A stretch of DNA of 64,000 nt from Acholeplasmataceae bacterium (lineage in GTDB: Bacteria; Bacillota_I; Bacilli_A; Acholeplasmatales; Acholeplasmataceae): contig RECG01000011.1 in the NCBI GenBank assembly GCA_007692425.1, positions 21,671 through 85,670 on the forward strand, in the 5' to 3' direction. Every line of letters starts with the position of its first letter. The stretch's first letter is position 1. The position numbers were made by a program, and so were the translations under genes. This document shows positions 44,328 to 52,467 of this stretch, piece by piece. Below the pieces are notes generated by a model. The model had not been told where the DNA came from. It ran no database searches and saw nothing but the letters and a program-made list of their open reading frames with translations.

Positions 44328-45792
44328 ACAGGATCGATCCTCCTTTCCGGTAAGTTGAACGGATCTTGAGACCGATCAAGGTGCCACCGATGACGAACGC
44401 ACCTGCGAAAATCCAACCGAAATTGGCTTTAATGAGTTCGTTGCGGTAACCTTTGAACGCCCTTGAATAATAATAGTGGTCATGACCGAGACGGAAATAA
44501 TCAATGGCCTGACGATAGTCACCGATACGCAAATAATATTTACCGATGCCATTATAGGCGATTTCATAATTGGTGTTCAGTCTCAACACCTCACGCCAGA
44601 TGTCGGCCGCCTGGTCGAACTCGCCCATCACCTGGAGTTCGATGGCACGATTGACAGCCCGTCCGAAATCGGTCAGTTGATACACCACCACCGTGCGCAA
44701 TCTTCGGTCAAGCACCAGCAGGTCATCGCCCAGATAAGCGATGGCGACCCCTTCGACGAACCGGTCGCTCTGCGACCCGGCATCGCCATTGATATAGAGC
44801 AGGTTGCCTTCCTGGTCATACGTGAACAGTCTTGACCGTTTTTGGTCGAGCACCGTATAGATGCCATTGTCCGTATGCTCAATGGCGACCAGGTCGCTTG
44901 GCCCATGAATGACATAATTGTTCATGTTGACCATGAAATGGATATCACCCATCGGCGGATGATAACCGTTGCGACGGATGACATCGACACCTTTCGGATT
45001 GATCAGCTGGATCATGTTTTCGACATTACCTTCCGAAGGACGCGAAGTCGCATAAATGAAACTGTCTTCATTGATGGAAACATTCGTGTATTCGGTCGGC
45101 AGATACAACCGCAACTGGGCCAGCTGCTCCTCGGTCATCAGGGAGCGTCTGAAAATCTCAAGCGGTGTCATCTGGATGGGATTGACACCGGTGAAACGAT
45201 TGAACGCACCATCGCTGTTCAATTCAATGATACCCTCATAAACATTACGGGCGACGACATACATCCTTTCCGCGCCGTCCACCGTGATTTTGCGTGGTTC
45301 AAAACTGATTTCGTCAAAGGTCGGATCATCCACATCACTAAAAATATCGACCACTTCAAAAGCGGCATTCAGTTTGACGATGCGACGATTGCCAGTGTCA
45401 CAGATGTAGATGCCGCTTTCCTTGACATCAAGACCCATCGGACCATTCAATGACACCTCGTCCAAGGGTGGAAGTCCCTCCAATGCCCTTCTGGCAAGCC
45501 AGTCGGCATCAGGTGCGAAGACCTTGTGCTCGGCGACCAGTTCAAATCGGGAATTGACGATGATCAGGCTGTGTGTCCGTGAATCCACGATATAGATCAG
45601 GTCCTCAAAGACGATCATGTCTTCGGGAGAAGACAGGGTGACACCAAGCGTCTGCGCGTTGAAATAAGCGGCAAACGTCATACCGGGTGCCGAATGGATT
45701 ACCTGTCCGTGATAAGAATAATTGTAACGAATGGTGACAATTTGGACCGGCAAGGTGATCAGCAAGGCGAACAATGTGATTAATCTCAGCAT
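44317..45792 (-). CDS. NHL-propeller/TPR membrane protein
   Basis: A 491-residue exported protein. Residues 1-20 are a signal segment. Residues about 45-380 carry NHL-type propeller repeats (SLNGPMGLDVKESGIYICDTGNRRIVKLN; VEGVAIAYLGDDLLVLDRRLRTVVVY). Residues about 385-455 hold two TPR-like helix pairs (EFDQAADIWREVLRLNTNYEIAYNGIGKYYLRIGDYRQAIDYF). A C-terminal membrane helix (about 462-482) ends with RSTYRKGG, leaving a short cytoplasmic tail. A sensor or scaffold on the outer face is inferred. It belongs with the Yip1 and DUF5696 genes downstream, a recurring but uncharacterised trio. Confidence 0.8.
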   Translation of the reverse strand: MLRLITLFALLITLPVQIVTIRYNYSYHGQVIHSAPGMTFAAYFNAQTLGVTLSSPEDMIVFEDLIYIVDSRTHSLIIVNSRFELVAEHKVFAPDADWLARRALEGLPPLDEVSLNGPMGLDVKESGIYICDTGNRRIVKLNAAFEVVDIFSDVDDPTFDEISFEPRKITVDGAERMYVVARNVYEGIIELNSDGAFNRFTGVNPIQMTPLEIFRRSLMTEEQLAQLRLYLPTEYTNVSINEDSFIYATSRPSEGNVENMIQLINPKGVDVIRRNGYHPPMGDIHFMVNMNNYVIHGPSDLVAIEHTDNGIYTVLDQKRSRLFTYDQEGNLLYINGDAGSQSDRFVEGVAIAYLGDDLLVLDRRLRTVVVYQLTDFGRAVNRAIELQVMGEFDQAADIWREVLRLNTNYEIAYNGIGKYYLRIGDYRQAIDYFRLGHDHYYYSRAFKGYRNELIKANFGWIFAGAFVIGGTLIGLKIRSTYRKGGSILYED

Positions 45793-45802
45793 GTCATCAC
45801 CC

Positions 45803-46696
45803 CTATTTCATGCCGGAATGGCTGAATGTCTCGACAATCTTTGATTGCGAGATGATGAAGAACGTGACAGGCACGATCATCATCACGAAACTGACCGCTG
45901 CAATGGTGCCGGCCCGTTCGATCGTGCCCATGGCAATTTGCCGCAAGGCATAGGAAACGGGCTTGTATTCCTCGCTAAAAATGAACGATCCACCATCAGT
46001 GATCCACAAACGTTGGAAAAGCAGAATCACGAGCGTCAACCAGGCCGGCTTGACCAAAGGCATGACGATCTGGAAGAAGATGCGATACTCGCTCGCCCCG
46101 TCGATTTTCGCCGATTCGAGCAGTTCGCTTGGAATTTGCTGCATGAATTGCTTCATCAGATACAAGCCCAGACTAGAAGCGATCGCCGGTAAAATGATCG
46201 CCGATGGATGGTCGATCAAACGCAGGCGGGTAATGATGATGTAATTCGGGACCGCAGTCACCTGGGGGGCAAACATCAACGAATAGACGACCAACGTGAA
46301 AATCAGGCTGCGTCCCGGAAACTTGTATTTGGCCAGCGGATACGCACACATCGAGGCGATCAGCACATGTCCGACGGTGCCTAAAATCGTAATCAACAAG
46401 GTGTTGAAAAAGTAGCGGGTGAACGGAATCCAGGAGTTGCCGATGAGTTCCGTCAAATCGCGGAAATTGTCAAACGTGACATTTCTAGGCAAAATGCGTG
46501 GTGGGAACAAAAACAACTCGTCGAGCGACTTGAAGGCATTTGAGGCGGTCATCACCAACGGGAAGGCGGAGAAGATACCAAAAATCAACAAGAGCGACAA
46601 CAATGCCATATCGCCGCCAAGCGAACGGTTGAGTTTGCGCAGGCGTTTGAAATTGAAAGCCCGTTTGAGACGTTGGACACCAGTCATGTCAGTCAC
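45803..46696 (-). CDS. Carbohydrate ABC permease, MalG type (first pair)
   Basis: A 297-residue inner-membrane protein with six predicted helices. The EAA loop is LLESAKIDGASEYRIFFQIVMPLVKP (about 186-211), as in CUT1 permeases. It overlaps the partner permease gene by eight bases and precedes the NHL/TPR gene by ten. It should form the channel for substrates delivered by one of the two upstream solute-binding proteins. Confidence 0.93.
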   Translation of the reverse strand: MTDMTGVQRLKRAFNFKRLRKLNRSLGGDMALLSLLLIFGIFSAFPLVMTASNAFKSLDELFLFPPRILPRNVTFDNFRDLTELIGNSWIPFTRYFFNTLLITILGTVGHVLIASMCAYPLAKYKFPGRSLIFTLVVYSLMFAPQVTAVPNYIIITRLRLIDHPSAIILPAIASSLGLYLMKQFMQQIPSELLESAKIDGASEYRIFFQIVMPLVKPAWLTLVILLFQRLWITDGGSFIFSEEYKPVSYALRQIAMGTIERAGTIAAVSFVMMIVPVTFFIISQSKIVETFSHSGMK

Positions 46697-47627
46697 CCAC
46701 CTTTCGCAAGATGTTACGGACCACGAGGTTTGTCGTCATCATGAGCAAGAACAACAAGGTCGCAATCGCCGACGCATAACCCAGGTCAAAACGGATTGAA
46801 CCATAGTCGATCAAATGGGTGACAATCGTATGTCCGGCATACTGGACAGACGGAAATCCGACCAGTTGCATCGACACCTCGGCGATTGCCAGACTGGTCG
46901 TGATCTGCATGACTGCGCCAAAAAGCAATTGCGGCTTCATCGAAGGCAGCGTGATATACCACAGTTCCTGCCAACGGTTCTTGACACCATCAATCGCCCC
47001 TGACTCAAACAAGGTCTTGTCCACGCTCTGCAAACCGGCGATGAACGCCAAAAAGCTCACCCCGAGGCTGAGCCAGAGCTGGACGATAATGATGACTGTC
47101 ATCATGTATTGCGGGTTGTTCAACCACAAGATGGGATTATTGATGAAACCCATCCTGATCAAAAAGGCGTTTGCGTATCCGTGGATGTCACCCGAGAAGA
47201 TTAACAACCACATCAAGAAAGCATTGCCGGAAATCGACGGAGCATAAAAGATCAAGGTCATGAACGAACGAAGTTTTGGTCTCAACTCATTGATCAGCCA
47301 GGCAAACAAAAAAGCCATCAAATAACTGATCGGACCGGTCACCACCGCCAAAATCAATGTATTCCTGAGGGCGATGATGAAAACCTCGTCATCCAACAAC
47401 AGTTTCAAATAATTATCCAAACCGATGAAACGGGGACGTTCCAACAAGTTGTAATATGTGAAACTGACGCCGAGCGACATGAAGACAGGGATAATCGTGA
47501 ATGTCAAAAAGAGGATGACAAAAGGCGCCATCAAGATATAATAATGCTTGCTTTTGATGATTTCCGTCTTGAAATGTTGCCACCGCGACTTATGATTTTC
47601 AAGTTTGACAGTCGGATTCATTTGCAT
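46689..47627 (-). CDS. Carbohydrate ABC permease, MalF type (first pair)
   Basis: A 312-residue inner-membrane protein with six predicted helices. The EAA-type loop is LFESGAIDGVKNRWQELWYITLPSMKP (about 203-229); its first Ala is changed, as happens in this family. It follows the large solute-binding fusion by five bases and overlaps its partner, the classic binding protein-permease-permease order of CUT1 sugar importers. Confidence 0.93.
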   Translation of the reverse strand: MQMNPTVKLENHKSRWQHFKTEIIKSKHYYILMAPFVILFLTFTIIPVFMSLGVSFTYYNLLERPRFIGLDNYLKLLLDDEVFIIALRNTLILAVVTGPISYLMAFLFAWLINELRPKLRSFMTLIFYAPSISGNAFLMWLLIFSGDIHGYANAFLIRMGFINNPILWLNNPQYMMTVIIIVQLWLSLGVSFLAFIAGLQSVDKTLFESGAIDGVKNRWQELWYITLPSMKPQLLFGAVMQITTSLAIAEVSMQLVGFPSVQYAGHTIVTHLIDYGSIRFDLGYASAIATLLFLLMMTTNLVVRNILRKVGD

Positions 47628-47632
47628 GCGCC

Positions 47633-50563
47633 TTACCCCGTATCCAAGCCGAATTCACGGCGTTTCTTACGTATCTCCTCGTTAATGACCTGCACATAGT
47701 CATAAATGGTTTCCCGCGGATTGGCGCGTTCTTCAAGCACCAGGCGGAAAGCATTGTCAAGATGACGTCCGGTCATATAACCGCCAGGCACCTCCGGAAC
47801 ACCTCGGACCCATTCCCATTGCTCGAGCAACATCTGGTATTCGATTACGGTCCATGGCAGTTGTGACAATGCTTCGACATTGGCGGTCGGATAACGTGCG
47901 GCTGCACCGAGGATGCCTTCCATCTCACGGCCGAAACGAACCTGGATTTCAGTACTGGTCCACCATTTGAGGTATTCCCAGGACGCATCCTTTTTTTCGG
48001 ATTGTTCCATAATCATGATGCCGCTGCCTGTCGCCACGGTGTCACGGCGGATGATCGGATTGCCATGTTCATCCACACTTCTCGTGCCAGGGATGGGAAT
48101 GAAATTCCAGCGTCCCCGGATTTCAGGAGCAAAGACGCTCAGAATGTTGTAGGTGTTGTAATAAGCCAGACCAATCGGCATTTGTCCACTGCGGAAACGG
48201 TTGACGAAATTGGCCTCAACCGGAAAAGAGTAATCCGTATAGAAGCGGGTCCATAGCTCGAAAACCATCGGTCCCAGGCCCTCGTTAAAGCCACTTTCGT
48301 TGTTGTTGTTGATATAAAATTCACCATCGACCTGGTAAAACATGCTTGAAAAAACAGGATTCGGCGGTAAATCGATGACATTACCTTGTCTGATCGGCAC
48401 CGGCATGAAAAACTCAAGGTTGAGTTTTTGTAAGTCAGGAATCATGTGAATGACATCTTCCCATGTGTCCGGCGGTGTCAGACCGAGTTCGTCAAAGATG
48501 TCTGTCCGGTAAAAGAGCATCATCCAGATCTGCTGTTCAGGCAAGGCGAAATAACCGCCCTCGTAATGAAACGGTAACATGGCGCTATATTTGAACCTGG
48601 AAGCCACGTCCTCGAAATCAGGAAACGTGGAAAGGTCATGAACGGCGTTTCGCATCGCATAGTTGACAGGGACATTCGGTCCGATGCCCATCGCGACGTC
48701 AGGACCGACCCCGGATAGCGTGGCCGGCAATAACACCCCGCCATCCACCAGTTTCAAATCGACCTGGATGCCTGTCTGCCTGGTGAAAGACTCATCGATC
48801 AGCCTTCTGAGCACATTGGCCTGGTCCCGACCGATTGAAATCCAGACTTCAATGCTTTCGTCGTCATCGGAAACCGACGTTTTACCGATGGATGAATAAT
48901 CGATGAAGAAAGAAGCGGCGAAAGACATGAAGTTGAACCAAAACCGATGAAAGAATCCGGCCCTGCTCGCCGGCAGCTGCTCGGCGGTGTCATGAAAGAG
49001 AAAATAGTCGATTTCCAAAGGCTGTGTGCTCAACAGGATGACCAGCGTACCCAAGGATGAAATGTTGCCATTATAGGTGTTGAGATTGCGATGCAGCTCA
49101 CGTGGACGACGCAAGAAGAAGTCCAATTGAAGCAACACGGTGTCAAGAATGCCGGTCTTTTCACTGGTGGTTCCGGAAATCGCGATGATCCGCTCACGCA
49201 CGTCGCTCAGATTATCTCGTTCGGCCATCAACCGTCCCGAGAGGTCGTCAATGCGTTCATGCAATTGATAATCACGAAAAGGATCCGGTTCCGGACCGGT
49301 ATATATCAAAATCTCACGATATAGTTTGTTCAAGTTATTGATCGCATCCTGGATCCTGGCGATCAAAGGCCCGTAGGCACCCAACGTGACCTCCATGGTC
49401 AGCGAATGGGACCGGCCTGCCTCAAAATAGAACAAATAAGGCTCATCGGGCGTGCCCAATGTCTGGATGCGCCAGTCATTGGCATGCCTGAACGCAAAAT
49501 TTTCCATTTCGGCGAAAGGGATTTCACCATTGATATAGATGTTCCGGCCTACACTGATGCCGTTTGCCTGTTTTTGCTTGACCCGCAGGCTGATGGCATA
49601 AAGACCGGTCTGTTCAACGGTAAAAGACCATGTGATCCGGTCACCGGCCACCCGCCAGTTGTAACCACCGATCGTATTGAGTTTGATCAGTCCGGGATCA
49701 TTGGGGGATGTCAAGGGACTGGTCCGGTCATTAAGCGGATACAAGGTTGGTGAAGTCGTATAGATGGCATCTTCGGCTTCGATCAAACGGATGTTGCCGT
49801 CCGCGATTGTGTAACCCATCTCGTCATAATGAGCCTTGATCTCGGCATAAGGAGCCGGATTCCTGACGGACTCCAATACGATCTGGTCGATCATGAGCGG
49901 TTCGCGGACAGACGTAAGTGTCAACGTGTTGGCACCTTCAGGGAAGTAAAACACATAGGGACGGCTGACATAACCGATGGCGTCCCGGAAATAGGCATCC
50001 GTCCACATCGGGGTTTCAATCTGACGCGGACGGATATCATTACCATGGATATCCTGGATGATGTCGGACTCGCTGCCCCAAATACGTGGAAAGGTGATGT
50101 TCCGCGCACCATCAAACGGAATGTCGCCATTGATCTTGACCGCTCTTTCAATGACGGAACTCTTGCCGGGATAAGGATAGTAGTCAATCAAAACACGGTA
50201 AAAACCGGCTTCATCAACCGGGAATTCCCAGGTGACCGACCCGATTTCATCCATCAGAAGCACATCAAAGACACCCTCGTATTCTGCCATGATTTCATGG
50301 TCTCCGTCCATGGACAATGGATCGGCGGCATTGATGACGATGGGGGCCACATCCGGAAAAACAGCCTCAAAACGATCGAGATAAGCTTGATAGTCCTTGA
50401 CGGCGGAGCCATCAGTCGCGCCCGGATCAGTCAATGTCGATGGATCATGGTTGAAACGTAAAGGATCGGCACGACCGATGATGAATACCGATTCGTACAC
50501 GAGGCTCACAAGCAAGACCAAAAGAATGGTCAAGGTGATGATGACCGGTTTTTTCATAAACAT
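47633..50563 (-). CDS. Solute-binding protein fused to sugar-binding-like domains
   Basis: A 976-residue exported fusion. Residues 5-25 are an uncleaved-looking membrane anchor with no lipobox. Two beta-sandwich domains follow (about 85-235, and about 255-400 with VRLIEAEDAIYTT-like and AGDRITWSFTVEQTGLYAISLRV character, like CBM35-type modules). A helical region (about 405-490) comes next. Residues about 580-960 are an extracellular solute-binding protein family 1 domain (EVWISIGRDQANVLRRLIDESF; DVAMGIGPNVPVNYA; ALPEQQIWMMLFYRTDIFDELGL). Fusing glycan-binding modules to the transporter's receptor would hold long chains at the importer, which is inference. The start follows AGAGG. Typical binding proteins are half this size. 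Confidence 0.82.
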   Translation of the reverse strand: MFMKKPVIITLTILLVLLVSLVYESVFIIGRADPLRFNHDPSTLTDPGATDGSAVKDYQAYLDRFEAVFPDVAPIVINAADPLSMDGDHEIMAEYEGVFDVLLMDEIGSVTWEFPVDEAGFYRVLIDYYPYPGKSSVIERAVKINGDIPFDGARNITFPRIWGSESDIIQDIHGNDIRPRQIETPMWTDAYFRDAIGYVSRPYVFYFPEGANTLTLTSVREPLMIDQIVLESVRNPAPYAEIKAHYDEMGYTIADGNIRLIEAEDAIYTTSPTLYPLNDRTSPLTSPNDPGLIKLNTIGGYNWRVAGDRITWSFTVEQTGLYAISLRVKQKQANGISVGRNIYINGEIPFAEMENFAFRHANDWRIQTLGTPDEPYLFYFEAGRSHSLTMEVTLGAYGPLIARIQDAINNLNKLYREILIYTGPEPDPFRDYQLHERIDDLSGRLMAERDNLSDVRERIIAISGTTSEKTGILDTVLLQLDFFLRRPRELHRNLNTYNGNISSLGTLVILLSTQPLEIDYFLFHDTAEQLPASRAGFFHRFWFNFMSFAASFFIDYSSIGKTSVSDDDESIEVWISIGRDQANVLRRLIDESFTRQTGIQVDLKLVDGGVLLPATLSGVGPDVAMGIGPNVPVNYAMRNAVHDLSTFPDFEDVASRFKYSAMLPFHYEGGYFALPEQQIWMMLFYRTDIFDELGLTPPDTWEDVIHMIPDLQKLNLEFFMPVPIRQGNVIDLPPNPVFSSMFYQVDGEFYINNNNESGFNEGLGPMVFELWTRFYTDYSFPVEANFVNRFRSGQMPIGLAYYNTYNILSVFAPEIRGRWNFIPIPGTRSVDEHGNPIIRRDTVATGSGIMIMEQSEKKDASWEYLKWWTSTEIQVRFGREMEGILGAAARYPTANVEALSQLPWTVIEYQMLLEQWEWVRGVPEVPGGYMTGRHLDNAFRLVLEERANPRETIYDYVQVINEEIRKKRREFGLDTG

Positions 50564-50611
50564 GCACCTCTTTCAGACGGTCAGGCATTCAAACCAGCAA
50601 GAGAAGAAGAT

Positions 50612-52204
50612 TTACTCGAGATAATCATCCAAGGCAGCTTGGTAGATGGGCCTGATTGAATCGACCACGGTCCGCGGATCACGGTCCGGCAAGCGAATGG
50701 CTGCGTTGATTTGACCACGGAAGCCGATGTCTGGCGTGTAGGGATTGATGCCGATGGCATTGATGATTTCAAGATAAATCTTGTCAAAAATCATCATGTA
50801 GGCCTCGACATAGATTTCTTCATCGAATCTTGTCAGCAGGGTCAATTCGAACTCATCACGCAATTCCTGTTCGGTCCGCCATAATTGAAGCTCGTTCCAA
50901 ACGCGGAAAACAAGCTCTTCACGTTCCGGGGTCATACCGCTGGCAAGATGATACAGGGCGACACCGGAAACAGGGCTTGCATGGTCACCTATGAAGTCAT
51001 CAGCGCGTGGATAAGGCACGAAACCCAGTTCGAAATTGAGGCCTCCCCAACGGTTGTCAGCCGTCACGAACCAAAGCTGGCCGGGGTGAATGGCCACTTT
51101 GCCGGCTTGCCAGGACGGGCTGCCCGCATCATAAGATGGTGCGGTTTCCCAAAGGTCTTTCTCAACCAATGATTTCAAGAATGTGTAGGTCTCAAGGGCC
51201 GGGGCCTGATGGAAAGCGACACGACCGAGTGTCATGTTGATCAAGCGGCCACCGTTCAAAGGCACCATGTTTTCGACATAATAGGAAGGCATGCCACCGA
51301 TGGCAAACTCATCCTCATCAAGTATGGCCTGCACCTGGGTCGCCCATGTTTCGAAACGGCTCCAGGTCCATTCACCATCCAAAAACAGCTGTGTCGGATT
51401 CGCCACACCGAGGCTTTTCACCAAGTCGGCATTATAGTAAAGACCGGAATCAGCGGTCAACATGCCTGAGGAAAAGCCATAGACGTTGTCTTTAAAAGTG
51501 CCGACCGCACGGTAATCCGCATGGACATTGACACCAATCGTGTTCATATACTGATCAACCGGCACGATGGCTTCAGCCCTGGCAAGCTGTTGGATCCAGT
51601 CGCTGACCGACCAATAGATGTCAGCCAAATGATTGCCAGATACCGAAGATTGGATGATGGCTGTCACACGGCTGGGACCCCAGGGTGCATTATCGGGATA
51701 AGAACGATAACGAATGGTGACATTGTACAACTCTTCAACTTCACGTTGACGGTTTTGACGTTGAAGCTGTTGTGTGCCGCTGAAATTGGGATGAAAGGGA
51801 TCAATTTCATAAGTGGCACCATGCATGATGACGATTTCCGAGGGTTCGATATCCACACACACGCCATCAACCTTGCGTTGGTTCGGTCCACACCCATCTT
51901 CGGTCAGGACTGTCACCGTCCGTGTGACCGAAATCTCGTTACCGTCACTACCCGTGACACGATAGGTCAACGTATAAGTGCCGGCCACATTCATGTTCAC
52001 CGTACCACTGACGGTGATTCTGGAGGTGATATCGCCATCTCTGGCATCGACAGCGGTGATACCGGTCAACGGATTAAATGCGTCTCCGACTGTCAATGTG
52101 ACATTATCAACGCCTAAAATCTCGGCACTATCTCCTCTGTCCCGACAAGCTGACAAGCCGAAGAAGAGACATAAGAGCAAAACAATGGATAAGCCTTTTC
52201 TCAT
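50612..52204 (-). CDS. Solute-binding lipoprotein with DUF5011-like Ig domain
   Basis: A 530-residue lipoprotein (lipobox FGLSAC). Residues about 30-105 form an Ig-like DUF5011 domain (VDARDGDITSRITVSGTVNMNVAGTYTLTYRVTGSDGN). Then comes the two-cysteine module CGPNQRKVDGVCVDI (about 108-122) seen in other proteins of this locus, and residues about 130-525 are an extracellular solute-binding domain (IYWSVSDWIQQLARAEAIVPVDQY; YYNADLVKSLGVANP; GVALYHLASG). ATG 52204 is preferred, with GCGAGG ten bases upstream; the frame opens at 52213. It is the first gene of the 24-kb operon, behind a promoter with a 21-base palindrome, and likely feeds one of the two permease pairs. Confidence 0.88.
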   Translation of the reverse strand: MRKGLSIVLLLCLFFGLSACRDRGDSAEILGVDNVTLTVGDAFNPLTGITAVDARDGDITSRITVSGTVNMNVAGTYTLTYRVTGSDGNEISVTRTVTVLTEDGCGPNQRKVDGVCVDIEPSEIVIMHGATYEIDPFHPNFSGTQQLQRQNRQREVEELYNVTIRYRSYPDNAPWGPSRVTAIIQSSVSGNHLADIYWSVSDWIQQLARAEAIVPVDQYMNTIGVNVHADYRAVGTFKDNVYGFSSGMLTADSGLYYNADLVKSLGVANPTQLFLDGEWTWSRFETWATQVQAILDEDEFAIGGMPSYYVENMVPLNGGRLINMTLGRVAFHQAPALETYTFLKSLVEKDLWETAPSYDAGSPSWQAGKVAIHPGQLWFVTADNRWGGLNFELGFVPYPRADDFIGDHASPVSGVALYHLASGMTPEREELVFRVWNELQLWRTEQELRDEFELTLLTRFDEEIYVEAYMMIFDKIYLEIINAIGINPYTPDIGFRGQINAAIRLPDRDPRTVVDSIRPIYQAALDDYLE

Positions 52205-52253
52205 AACACACATACCTCGCTTTTTGAGTATTTTGTTGATATTGACATGTTGA

Positions 52254-52274
52254 CAGTGTCATTTAATGACACTG
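52254..52274 (-). promoter_or_regulatory. Perfect 21-base palindromic operator before the salvage operon
   Basis: Ten-base arms CAGTGTCATT and AATGACACTG are arranged around a single central base. The site lies about 25 bases downstream of the -10 box, inside the transcribed leader. It is either the operator of a local repressor sensing an amino sugar or a 5' mRNA hairpin. No regulator gene is present in the operon, and no second copy of the palindrome was noticed in the window. Confidence 0.6.
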
Positions 52275-52297
52275 AAAAACGATGACTGGATAGGCTC

Positions 52298-52326
52298 ATT
52301 ATACTATCTTTGCATCGTTTTTTAAA
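52298..52326 (-). promoter_or_regulatory. Promoter of the 24-kb salvage operon
   Basis: Read on the minus strand, TTTAAA (52321-52326) and a perfect TATAAT (52298-52303) are 17 bases apart. It is the only convincing minus-strand promoter seen between the upstream surface-protein gene and the end of the run at 28377. Confidence 0.65.
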
Positions 52327-52373
52327 TGGATGATCCGATATTTTCAAAAATGAAAAATTATTTTCATGATGCC

Positions 52374-52441
52374 AGACCGCCCTGCATGATTGCAGAGCGG
52401 TCTCCGCATCAAGACAAAGCACCCGCCGAGACGGGCGCTTT
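52374..52441 (-). terminator. Tandem hairpins ending the surface-protein transcript
   Basis: The first hairpin met by the transcript pairs AAAGC-GCCCG with CGGGT-GCTTT (52416-52441) and is followed by GTCTT. The second (52374-52403) has a 7-base AGACCGC/GCGGTCT stem plus CTGCA/TGCAG. Together they separate the surface-protein gene from the operon promoter. Confidence 0.65.
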
Positions 52442-52467
52442 GATGAGGTTCAAAGCAATGCCAATGA

